NCBI RefSeq assembly: GCF_020176955.2
Contig: NZ_JAIUCZ020000012.1
Location: forward strand, 124,001-188,000
Length of the DNA: 64,000 nucleotides
Direction: 5' to 3'
Origin: Nocardia sp. alder85J
Lineage (GTDB): Bacteria; Actinomycetota; Actinomycetes; Mycobacteriales; Mycobacteriaceae
Under the pieces are notes generated by a model that worked only from the letters and a program-made list of their open reading frames with translations, was not told the DNA's origin and searched no databases. Below are positions 1 to 6,827 of this stretch, piece by piece. Each line of letters begins with the position of its first letter. The stretch's first letter is position 1. Made by a program: the position numbers and the translations under genes.

Positions 1-901
1 GGACACAGGTCTGGTTCTCGATGCCCGGACGTGCCAGGCAGATCAGCGCGGCGGCGTGCGTGAAGGACCGGTCGCGGTCGCGGTGGGCGATCGGGTCGGT
101 GTGCAGGAGCACGTGCTCGGCGACACCGAGGTCGGCAGCTGCGGTGGTGACGGCAGCGGTGGTGGCGGCGGTGTCGGGGTGGGGTGCGGCGTGCAGGAAC
201 CGCAGGGTGACCTCGGTGCCGCGGGCGCGGGCGGCCGCGACCGCCCGCACAGCGGCCACGGGATCGGTGAACGCCCACAGCCCGCCGGTCCACAGCACCT
301 CGGTGCGGCGGCGGGCCGTCGACACCGGTAGCAGCCCGGCGGCGGTGGTGTGGCTGAATCCCAGGGGGATGGTGAGGATCCGGTGCGCCAGCAGCCGGGA
401 GGTGGCGATGTCGCGCGCGTCCAGCAGCCCGTAGGCGGCGAGGTTGGCGACCGCGGTGAGGCGTTCGATCGCCGAGCGGGCGACCAGCAGCTGCGAGTGG
501 GTCAGCTGATACCGGTAGGCGTCGACCAGCCGCTGGTAGGCGCCGGTGTCGAAGATCCCGCCCGGTCGCAGCCGCGGATACTCCAATTGTTCGACAGGGG
601 CGGTGTTCTCGCTGAGGATCACCGTGCCCGCGGCCACCGCGTGCTGCATGCGCGGCAGGTCGGGCATGTCGAAGAACATCACCGCGGCGGCGGTGGCGAG
701 CAGCTGCGGCCAGTCGCGGGCTTCGGTGATCAGGACGGCGTCACCGGTGTCGACCGGTTCACGGTTGCCGGTGGCGGGGCTGTAGACGACGACGGGCAGA
801 TGGTGGGCGAGGGCGGCGGCGAGTTCGGCCACGCGCAGCCCGATCCCGGAGATGCCGTACTGGGTGAGGGGGTAGTCCCCGGCGTCGAGCACCACGGTCA
901 C
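1..901 (-). CDS. Glycosyltransferase-like protein (partial, runs off window)
   Basis: Reading frame open from a GTG at 901 to the left edge, so the C-terminus is missing; at least 300 residues are present. The first half has alternating hydrophobic strands (VVVYSPATG, VMFFDMPDLP). The second half holds VLWTGGLWAFTDPVAAVRAV followed by VTLRFLHAAPH and EHVLLHTDPIAHRDRDR, the pattern of the nucleotide-sugar-binding half of GT-B (GT4-like) glycosyltransferases. The GTG overlaps the stop of the upstream nucleotidyltransferase gene (GTGA), so translation is coupled and it belongs to the operon running leftwards from 6660. A role in transferring a sugar onto the pathway product is inferred from the neighbouring NTP-transferase. 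The family call is by pattern only; donor and acceptor cannot be read. Confidence 0.6.
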   Translation of the reverse strand, partial: MTVVLDAGDYPLTQYGISGIGLRVAELAAALAHHLPVVVYSPATGNREPVDTGDAVLITEARDWPQLLATAAAVMFFDMPDLPRMQHAVAAGTVILSENTAPVEQLEYPRLRPGGIFDTGAYQRLVDAYRYQLTHSQLLVARSAIERLTAVANLAAYGLLDARDIATSRLLAHRILTIPLGFSHTTAAGLLPVSTARRRTEVLWTGGLWAFTDPVAAVRAVAAARARGTEVTLRFLHAAPHPDTAATTAAVTTAAADLGVAEHVLLHTDPIAHRDRDRSFTHAAALICLARPGIENQTCV

Positions 902-1584
902 GGCCACACCTCGCCGGTGGCGAAGCCGCGGGCGTCGGCGGGTTCGTTGAGGTTGCCGAATGCCGGGCCCCACACCACCGCAGCATTCATCAGACAGGCC
1001 GGGGCCGGTGTGGCCAGGTCGGCGGCCAGTCTCGGCAACATCGGCTTTCCCACGGCCACCGCCGACCAGCACGCGGTGAAACCGGCGGGATCGCGGGGTT
1101 TTTCGGCGGCGGCGGTGACGATGCCGTCGGTGACGGTCAGCGCACCGTCGCGGCGCAACCGGTCCGGGTCGGTGCACGCGGCGGCGATCACCGCGATCGA
1201 CGCACCGTCCCCGACGGTGGCCAGCGCGGTGGTGAACGCGGGCACCGGGTCCCCGAGATACACCTGGTCGCCCAGGCACACCAGCACCTGGTCGTCGCAC
1301 CACGGGTACGCGGCAGCGAGACCGGATGCCATGCCGGCCGCGGCCGGGTTGTCGGCGAGCACGAACGCGGTGTCGTGGCGGCGGTAGCGGGCGAGGTGGC
1401 CGACCAGGCCCAGTTTCGCCGCCGACACGACCACCACCACGCGCACCGGCTCCGCAAGGGCGCCGATGGCGTGCATGAGCGGATCGATCACCGACACCCC
1501 CGGCCGCAGGGCGTGCAGTTCCTTCGGATAGGGGGCGGCGAACCGGGATCCGGCGCCCCCGGCGAGCACGACCACCGTCGCCAT
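898..1584 (-). CDS. NTP-transferase (sugar/alcohol-phosphate nucleotidyltransferase family)
   Basis: 228 residues. The N-terminus VVVLAGGAGSRF followed by PYPKEL at residue 19-24 is the GxGxR...PK nucleotide-binding signature of the nucleotidyltransferase (GT-A-like) fold. VLVCLGDQVYLGDP around residue 105 matches the metal-binding aspartate strand. It is expected to activate a phosphorylated sugar or alcohol with an NTP, giving a donor for the glycosyltransferase encoded next. The ATG overlaps the stop of the SHMT-like gene (TGATG), and its own stop overlaps the next GTG. At about 230 residues it is a compact single-domain member without a left-handed beta-helix. In high-carbon nucleoside antibiotics an enzyme of this type (LipM-like) accepts 5-amino-5-deoxyribose-1-phosphate; whether that applies here is inference. 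Confidence 0.75.
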   Translation of the reverse strand: MATVVVLAGGAGSRFAAPYPKELHALRPGVSVIDPLMHAIGALAEPVRVVVVVSAAKLGLVGHLARYRRHDTAFVLADNPAAAGMASGLAAAYPWCDDQVLVCLGDQVYLGDPVPAFTTALATVGDGASIAVIAAACTDPDRLRRDGALTVTDGIVTAAAEKPRDPAGFTACWSAVAVGKPMLPRLAADLATPAPACLMNAAVVWGPAFGNLNEPADARGFATGEVWP

Positions 1585-2852
1585 CACCGCACCGCCTCGG
1601 GCGCGCCGGCCGCGGTCCACCAGGGGCGCCCGCCGACGGCTCGGCGCAACCGGTCCGCGCAGGCCCGCCCGGTGACGGTGTGCCCGTCGCGGGCGTCGGC
1701 GAAGATGCCGGCGAGGGTGTGCATGTCGCGGGGCGTGGCGCCCAGCAGTGTCGGTTCCGCGGTGCCGAGCCGCCACATCGGGCCGGGGCAGCCGGGCAGC
1801 CCGGATTGCACGTTGACGCGGATACCCCATCCGGCCACCAGGTCCGACAGCCCGGCCGCGTCCCCGGCCCGGACCCACACCTGATGGGTGTCGGTGCTGC
1901 CGGCGGCGACGTCGAACCCGTGCCCGGCCAGCCCGGCCGCGAGCGCCCGGGCATTGTCGAGTACCGCGGCCGCGTATCCGCGCCCGTACACCTGGAATTC
2001 CAGCGCGGTGACCGCCGCGGCGAGGACGGCCCCGAAGTGGTGACTGGACACCAGGTCGATCTGCGCGGCCGCCAGCAGTGCCGCGGTGTCGCGGTCGCGG
2101 GTGACCAGCACGCCGTGGTGCGGGCCCGGGAACGTCTTGTGCAGCGACCCCCCCGCCGAGCCCGCCCCCTGGTCGAGTGGGTTGGGGTGCGCGCCACCGA
2201 GCACCAGGCCCATGGTGTGGCTGCAGTCGACGTGCAACCGCGTTCCCGCACCGGTGGCGACCCGGTCCGCGACGGCAGCCACGTCCAGGACGTGCAGCGA
2301 GTTCTGCAGATCCAGGTACACCAGCGTCGGCCGCTGCCCCAACGCGGCGCGCAGCTGGTCGTCGTCGACGTGCCCGCCGGTGCAGTCGACCGGCAGCCAC
2401 CGGTACCCGAGACGGCGGATCATCGCGCCGGTGGCGTAGTGGCCCCCGCACGCCGGTGCCAGCGACACCACCGCCGACCCCGGGGGACCACCGAGCCCGG
2501 CCAGCGCGATCAGCATCGCGTTCGCGCCCGACACCGGCCGCAGATTCACCACGCCACCGCCGAAAAGGTCGGAAAATGCCTGACAGCCAAGGTTTTCCAC
2601 GCCGGCGACGGCTTCGCCGCCACGGAATTCCCACTGCCGTGGCGTTTGCGTGGTGTTGAAGTGGTAACGGTTGCTGTAGTCGGTGGCCAGCATCGCGTGC
2701 GCGGCCGGGCTCATCCGGTTCTCGCTGGGCACCAAATTGATCGCGGACGTGGCCTGCTGGTGCCCGCTGGCTACCCGAGCGAGGACTTCGGCCACGCCGG
2801 CCGCGGGATCCGGGAACACCACGGGCGCACCGAGGGTCGGAAGTGTCTGCAT
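1584..2852 (-). CDS. SHMT-like PLP-dependent enzyme (possible threonine transaldolase / aldolase)
   Basis: 422 residues of the serine hydroxymethyltransferase family (fold-type I PLP enzyme). Landmarks are NLVPSENRMSP near residue 39 (SHMT LIxSEN), VNLRPVSGANA near 102, HVDCSHTMGL near 207 (D209 and H212, the PLP-N1 and ring contacts) and SLHKTFPGPHHG near 236 with the PLP lysine at K239. The divergence from housekeeping SHMT (LHKTFPGP instead of TTHKTLRGP) and the operon context suggest a specialised member. Close relatives in nucleoside and beta-hydroxy-amino-acid pathways are L-threonine transaldolases (LipK type). The start at 2852 is supported by AAAGGTG six bases upstream. It lies 37 bp downstream of the mini-phosphorylase gene. 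Substrate not readable. Confidence 0.75.
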   Translation of the reverse strand: MQTLPTLGAPVVFPDPAAGVAEVLARVASGHQQATSAINLVPSENRMSPAAHAMLATDYSNRYHFNTTQTPRQWEFRGGEAVAGVENLGCQAFSDLFGGGVVNLRPVSGANAMLIALAGLGGPPGSAVVSLAPACGGHYATGAMIRRLGYRWLPVDCTGGHVDDDQLRAALGQRPTLVYLDLQNSLHVLDVAAVADRVATGAGTRLHVDCSHTMGLVLGGAHPNPLDQGAGSAGGSLHKTFPGPHHGVLVTRDRDTAALLAAAQIDLVSSHHFGAVLAAAVTALEFQVYGRGYAAAVLDNARALAAGLAGHGFDVAAGSTDTHQVWVRAGDAAGLSDLVAGWGIRVNVQSGLPGCPGPMWRLGTAEPTLLGATPRDMHTLAGIFADARDGHTVTGRACADRLRRAVGGRPWWTAAGAPEAVR

Positions 2853-2889
2853 CGCCACACCTTTCAATCGTGAAACCGGCACGCACGCA

Positions 2890-3258
2890 CTAGCGTCTCG
2901 GCCACGGCCACGGCCACGGCCGCACCGGTGCCGTGGTCGGGGCGTGCGCCGCGAGCACCGGCTCCCCGGCCGTGCAGGTCCGGCCGGGTTCGGTGAGCAG
3001 CGTGACTCCGCAGGCCGGGCCGTGGACAGCGGCCAGCGCTTGCGCGGCCACACCCATCGGCCGTGCGTCGATCCCGGCGAACACCGCGGTCAGCGCCGCC
3101 GCCTCCGTGTCGGAGTGCCTGCTCATCGCCAGGGTGGTCAGCATCGACGCCACCACCGCATCCGGGCGCTGCGGCGCCAACAGCACCGCGAACTCCTCGC
3201 GCCCGAACTCGACGCCCCCGTCCCGGCGGCGCGCCAGCAGTGTTGCGGCACTGCTCAT
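2890..3258 (-). CDS. Miniature thymidine/pyrimidine-nucleoside phosphorylase-like protein lacking the catalytic core
   Basis: 122 residues. Residues 7-60 (LLARRRDGG, EEFAVLL, ASMLTTLAMSRHSDTE, AALTAVF) line up with the N-terminal helical domain of pyrimidine-nucleoside phosphorylases (IAKKRDGxxLxxEEI ... ExAALTxAM). Residues 66-108 (MGVAAQALAA, ACGVTLLTEPGRTCTAGEPV) line up with the C-terminal domain (VGIVLHKKxGDxVxKGExL). The intervening roughly 300 residues that hold the phosphate and nucleoside sites are absent, yet the frame is open. The gene overlaps the TauD gene stop by one base (TGATG), so it is translated. The tail is Pro/Trp/Arg-rich (PWPWPWPRR). It may be an in-frame deletion remnant or a non-catalytic partner. 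The alignment is made by eye. Confidence 0.6.
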   Translation of the reverse strand: MSSAATLLARRRDGGVEFGREEFAVLLAPQRPDAVVASMLTTLAMSRHSDTEAAALTAVFAGIDARPMGVAAQALAAVHGPACGVTLLTEPGRTCTAGEPVLAAHAPTTAPVRPWPWPWPRR

Positions 3259-4097
3259 CACGCGACCTCGCGGGTGTAGAGACCGCGGATCAGCAGCCGC
3301 CCGCCGGGCCCGGCGCAGAACGCGGTACGGCCGTGCGCCACCACGCTGTTGCACAGCACCAGCCCGGTTCGCGACGGGATCGGCAGCTCGTGGCGAAACG
3401 GGCTGCCCGGCCGCGACAGTCGCCGCATCGACTCGACCGCCGCCGCCCGGACGGCACCGAGATCGCCTGCCAGCTGCCAGATTTCGGTGCCGTCGTCGGC
3501 CCACCGAGTCCGCCACCGCCCGCCGATCTGCGCGAACGCCGGGCCTGTCGCCTTGCGTGGCGGGGTGAACGCGGTCGCCACCCGGGTCAGCGCGTCCATA
3601 CCGGTCAGCGACTGCGCCAGCGCCGGGTCGGTGGAGCGTAGGTGGGTGTAGGCGGCGACGGCGTCGAAGATCGTGGTGTGCCCGCCGCCGGGTGCGGCAC
3701 GCTCGAACCACAACAGCGAGGTCGCCACGAGCCCGATCGGCTCTAGTGTGCCGTCGGTGTGGAACCCCTGCGCGGCCCCTGTCCCGAAATACCGGTGACC
3801 GTCGGCGGTGACCGTCGGCGCGATCGTGTTGAAACCGTCTGTGCTGTAACCGAACCGGCCCGGCTCGGGCGCATACACCGGTGGGATGTGGATGGCGCCC
3901 AGGTCGAGCCGGTCGGCGACCTCGGTGAGGATCTGCCGCGCCGGCGCGGCCGGGTCGGCGACGGTGAACACCGCGAAGCCGTGCGTGCGGCACGCGCTGC
4001 GCAGCCGCTGCACCGGAGCACGCGTCCCGGTGTGCCAGGCGGTGATCGGGACTTCGGATGTGCGGGAATCGGTGTGCAGGAAGCTAACTGAGGTCAT
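3258..4097 (-). CDS. TauD/TfdA-family Fe(II)/2-oxoglutarate dioxygenase
   Basis: 279 residues. The HxD iron-binding pair is in GFHTDGTLEP (H113, D115), the distal histidine in NSVVAHGRTAF (about H255), and the 2-oxoglutarate-binding arginine follows in GGRLLIRGLY. FGTGAAQGFHTDGT and the C-terminal layout are typical of TauD-fold hydroxylases. It would oxidise an unactivated carbon with O2 and 2-oxoglutarate. In uridine-derived antibiotics a TauD-like enzyme (LipL type) turns UMP into uridine-5'-aldehyde, which the SHMT-like transaldolase then uses. That the two occur side by side here supports, but does not prove, the same chemistry. The start at 4097 overlaps the end of the TmrB-like gene by 14 bases. 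Confidence 0.8.
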   Translation of the reverse strand: MTSVSFLHTDSRTSEVPITAWHTGTRAPVQRLRSACRTHGFAVFTVADPAAPARQILTEVADRLDLGAIHIPPVYAPEPGRFGYSTDGFNTIAPTVTADGHRYFGTGAAQGFHTDGTLEPIGLVATSLLWFERAAPGGGHTTIFDAVAAYTHLRSTDPALAQSLTGMDALTRVATAFTPPRKATGPAFAQIGGRWRTRWADDGTEIWQLAGDLGAVRAAAVESMRRLSRPGSPFRHELPIPSRTGLVLCNSVVAHGRTAFCAGPGGRLLIRGLYTREVA

Positions 4098-4653
4098 GAG
4101 GGTCTCCGTCGGGTTTGTCGGGTGCCCAGTCGCGGATCGCGTCGGCGATGCGCGCGGCGGTCGCGCGCGGACTCAGTGAGGTGGTGTCGACCACCAGGTC
4201 CGCCTCCTCGGCCACCCACTTTTCGCGGGCCCTGGCGAAGGTGGGCAGATGCGCCAGCCGCCAGTCGGCGGCGCGGTGCAGGACTTCGTCCTCGCTGATG
4301 CGCCGGCGCAGCACGGCGGGGTCGGCATCGAGCAGGACCAGGCGCACCGTGTGACCGAGGCCGCCGATCCCGTCGGCCAGCTCGGCCCAGTACTCCCGGT
4401 TCGTGACCGTCTGCACGATCACGAGGTTGTCGCCGGTGGCCGCGGCGATCTCGTCGGCGACGATCGGGACCAGCCGCCGCCACGACGGGTAATCCTGGAA
4501 ATCACCGACAGGGACATCGGTGAGCTGGGACCGGAGCATGAACCCGACGAACTCCGGGTCGAACAGCCGCCACCGCGGCCGCTGGGCCACCAGTTCGCCG
4601 GCAGCAGAGGTCTTTCCGGATCCGAAGGGGCCGTTCAGCCAGACGCAGAGCAA
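4084..4653 (-). CDS. TmrB-like P-loop nucleotide-binding protein
   Basis: 189 residues starting LCVWLNGPFGSGKTSAAGEL, a Walker A loop at residues 8-15. It then follows the tunicamycin-resistance protein TmrB closely: LFDPEFVGFMLRS (TmrB YDPEKMGFALRS), DFQDYPSWR, and a kinase-like lid region with paired arginines (LRRRISEDEVL). TmrB confers resistance to tunicamycin, a uridine-derived inhibitor, in Bacillus by an ATP-binding mechanism. Homologues elsewhere are also annotated simply as AAA or adenylate-kinase-like proteins. A self-resistance or small-molecule kinase role is therefore inferred. The gene overlaps its neighbours on both sides (19 bp with the HAD gene, 14 bp with the dioxygenase). 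Confidence 0.7.
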   Translation of the reverse strand: MLCVWLNGPFGSGKTSAAGELVAQRPRWRLFDPEFVGFMLRSQLTDVPVGDFQDYPSWRRLVPIVADEIAAATGDNLVIVQTVTNREYWAELADGIGGLGHTVRLVLLDADPAVLRRRISEDEVLHRAADWRLAHLPTFARAREKWVAEEADLVVDTTSLSPRATAARIADAIRDWAPDKPDGDPHDLS

Positions 4654-5273
4654 TGTTCCTCCTGTAACAGGTCGTGGACGAGTCGGGACAGCGGTGATCC
4701 CGCCGGCAGATGCCGCACCGCCATGCCGATACTGGCCGCGCCGGGCAGGTTCACCGGGAGATCATCGACGACGAGAATCCTCGCCGCAGCCAGATCGAGG
4801 ACAGCCGCGGCGTGCCGATACAACACCGGCGCCGGCTTGGTCATCCCCAGCTGCGCAGACACGAACACGTGGTCGAAATGCCCGGCGAGGCCGAAGGTTT
4901 CGAGGTCGTCGGTGAGGATGTCGGTGCTGTCGCTGAGCAGTGCCACCGCGTACTTCTGCCGCAACCGGTCCAGCAGCACAGCAGCCCCGTCCACGACCCG
5001 GCCCCGGTCTGCGCGCCACCGGCGCACCGCTTCGCGTCCACGGCCGTCGAACCGCGCAGCCAAGGCGGCGGCCACCTCCTCGCGCCACTGTCGATCGGAG
5101 TAGATGCCGAGTTTGGCGTACTCGTAGGCGTCGGTGCCGTACGCGGCGTGCGCGATCGCGCCGGGCGGCAGGCCTTCGGCGTGTTCACCGTCGCGCTCGC
5201 CGCGACCGTCCCAGTGACGCAGCACCCCGTCCCAGTCCAGCACGACCGCGGCGATGCCGTCGCCGCCGGTCAC
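4635..5273 (-). CDS. HAD-superfamily hydrolase (phosphatase)
   Basis: 212 residues with all four HAD motifs: VLDWDGVL (nucleophile Asp near residue 12), LLSDSTD (motif II Ser), GMTKPAPVL (motif III Lys) and VVDDLPVN (motif IV acidic pair). The helical cap between motifs I and II (residues 20-100) places it in subfamily IA. Such enzymes dephosphorylate sugar phosphates or nucleotides, which suits removal of a phosphate from a pathway intermediate. Its ATG overlaps the stop of the ATP-grasp gene (ATGA). The specific substrate cannot be predicted. Confidence 0.8.
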   Translation of the reverse strand: MTGGDGIAAVVLDWDGVLRHWDGRGERDGEHAEGLPPGAIAHAAYGTDAYEYAKLGIYSDRQWREEVAAALAARFDGRGREAVRRWRADRGRVVDGAAVLLDRLRQKYAVALLSDSTDILTDDLETFGLAGHFDHVFVSAQLGMTKPAPVLYRHAAAVLDLAAARILVVDDLPVNLPGAASIGMAVRHLPAGSPLSRLVHDLLQEEHCSASG

Positions 5274-6517
5274 GGCCGGGTCTCCACGGTCACGGTGGTG
5301 AAGTCGCGGATCGCCGCATCGACCGCGCCACGGTCATCACCGTCGACCACCGTGAACCCCGCGCGGGAATGCGAATCCCGCGCCTCGCCGAGCCGATCAC
5401 CGACGTGTGGCAGCGACAATTCGTGTGGATGATGCGTGGCGGCGAACCGCTCGGCCCCGTGCACCGCCACCACCGCACCGGGCGCGGTGTCGAGGAACAC
5501 CGTCGCCGCGTGCCGACGCGCTACGGCGGTGACCGCGGTGGGTATCCCGCCGAGGCAGCGCAACCACTGCTCGGCCAGATTGATGCCGTACGCGAGTTCG
5601 ATCAGCCACGCGATCCGATCGCCGGGAAACCGCAACGCGCACTCCAGCGGGTACACCCGCCCCTGGTCGACTCTCCACTCCGAATGCAGCAACCCGCTGT
5701 CGACCGCCAGCGCCGCAGCCAGCCGCCGCCCGCTGGCGGTCAGCGCCGCCCCGAGCGGTCCCGGAACAACCGCGGGGACCCGATGCCGCATTTCGGGGAA
5801 CCACGGCAGCCGGCCCACCGCTTTCTCCGTGATATTGGTGAACACGACCTCGCCACCGGCCACCAGCAGCTCCACCGAGAACTCCGGCCCGGCCAGATAC
5901 TGCTCGGCCAGATAGGTGAACCACACGGCAATGTCACGGTCGACCGGCTTGTACAGGCCCTCGTCGGCCCCCACCGATTCCGCCCAGGCACGATCGACCT
6001 CGCCGGCCGCGCCGATGTACCGGACACCCAGCGACCCGTTGCGATTACGGGGTTTGAGCACCACCGCCCGCCCGCCACCGTCGCGGACGAAGTCGGCGAC
6101 CTCGCCAGGACCGGTCACCGGCCGGAACCGAGGTGTCGGGAACCCGGCCTGCGCGAGCAGACGACGGAACACCAACTTGTCTGTGCACGCGGCCACCGCG
6201 GTGTCGCCGGGGTACCCCAGCCCGGCTGCGGCGGCGATCGCTGCGGCCGCCCGCACCCCGAACTCCTTGCCCGGCAGCACCGCATCGAACCCCACCTCGG
6301 CATGCCACGCCAACCCCACCTCGACAGCCTCGTCGTCGAAAATGTAACGGCTCGTGCGGATCTCGGCGACGACCGGATGCTCGAACGCGCCAGGATAGGC
6401 AGCCGCCACCGACGGCTCCACCAGCAGGCACACCCGCGCGCCGCCGGTGCCGATGCGTGCCAGCGCGTCCAGCAGCCCCGAATTGTGCCCGATCACCAGC
6501 ACCGTCGCGCTCACCAC
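5270..6517 (-). CDS. ATP-grasp ligase (carbamoyl-phosphate-synthetase/carnosine-synthase-like)
   Basis: 415 residues. An N-terminal Rossmann-like preATP-grasp domain (TVLVIGHNSGLLDALAR) is followed by GYPGDTAVAACTDKLVFRRL, the ATP-binding lysine in AVVLKPRNRNGSLGVR, the AEQYLAGPEFSVELL strand and a C-terminal metal-binding segment (LHSEWRVDQGRVYPLE...RFPGDRIAWL). ATP-grasp enzymes of this class join a carboxylate to an amine via an acyl-phosphate. It would be the peptide- or amide-forming step of the pathway. The short 49-residue frame just upstream overlaps its start by seven bases. Whether it ligates amino acids or a peptide is open. Confidence 0.85.
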   Translation of the reverse strand: MVSATVLVIGHNSGLLDALARIGTGGARVCLLVEPSVAAAYPGAFEHPVVAEIRTSRYIFDDEAVEVGLAWHAEVGFDAVLPGKEFGVRAAAAIAAAAGLGYPGDTAVAACTDKLVFRRLLAQAGFPTPRFRPVTGPGEVADFVRDGGGRAVVLKPRNRNGSLGVRYIGAAGEVDRAWAESVGADEGLYKPVDRDIAVWFTYLAEQYLAGPEFSVELLVAGGEVVFTNITEKAVGRLPWFPEMRHRVPAVVPGPLGAALTASGRRLAAALAVDSGLLHSEWRVDQGRVYPLECALRFPGDRIAWLIELAYGINLAEQWLRCLGGIPTAVTAVARRHAATVFLDTAPGAVVAVHGAERFAATHHPHELSLPHVGDRLGEARDSHSRAGFTVVDGDDRGAVDAAIRDFTTVTVETRP

Positions 6518-6660
6518 CGCTCACCGCCACCCACCGGATACGCCTCAGCGATCCGGGGCCGGCGCGCGCCTGGGAGCGTGCGAAGCATCATCACGAACGG
6601 GGATCCGGTGTACCCCGCTGCTCCGGTCACCAGGGCCGGGCTTCGATTTCCTGTCTGCAT
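6511..6660 (-). CDS. Small protein (49 aa) at the head of the operon; SDR/epimerase-like fragment
   Basis: ATG at 6660 with GAGGTG five bases upstream (a good ribosome site), stop at 6511. The sequence contains ALVTGAAGYTGSPFV, almost exactly the GxxGxxG dinucleotide-binding start of NAD(P)-dependent epimerases/SDRs, but stops 30 residues later (ends GGGERW). It is the first gene of the leftward operon and overlaps the ATP-grasp start. It may be the truncated remnant of an epimerase, a translated leader, or, since an ATP-grasp ligase follows, a short peptide substrate. The epimerase-remnant view fits the motif best. Confidence 0.45.
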   Translation of the reverse strand: MQTGNRSPALVTGAAGYTGSPFVMMLRTLPGARRPRIAEAYPVGGGERW

Positions 6661-6827
6661 AGCGGCACCTCGCCGATCGAAAACGGTTGTGCTGCATCCA
6701 GTGGACGAGGTGAACCGCGACGTGAACCACGTGAACACCCTGGTTCTCACATCTGCACACCTGTCCGGGCCCGGCAGCGCTACTGTGGACATCCAGCAGA
6801 TGACACGTGACCAGGGGGCGAGTCGCG
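6661..6827. promoter_or_regulatory. Divergent promoter region with GTGAAC repeats
   Basis: Intergenic stretch between the leftward biosynthetic operon and the rightward XRE/TPR regulator. It holds three direct copies of GTGAAC(C/A) at 6710-6716, 6722-6728 and 6731-6737, and one inverted partner GGTTCTCAC at 6742-6750. A TACTGT at 6781-6786 is a plausible -10 element for the regulator gene. The arrangement looks like an autoregulatory operator controlling both directions. This is inferred from position only. Confidence 0.45.
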
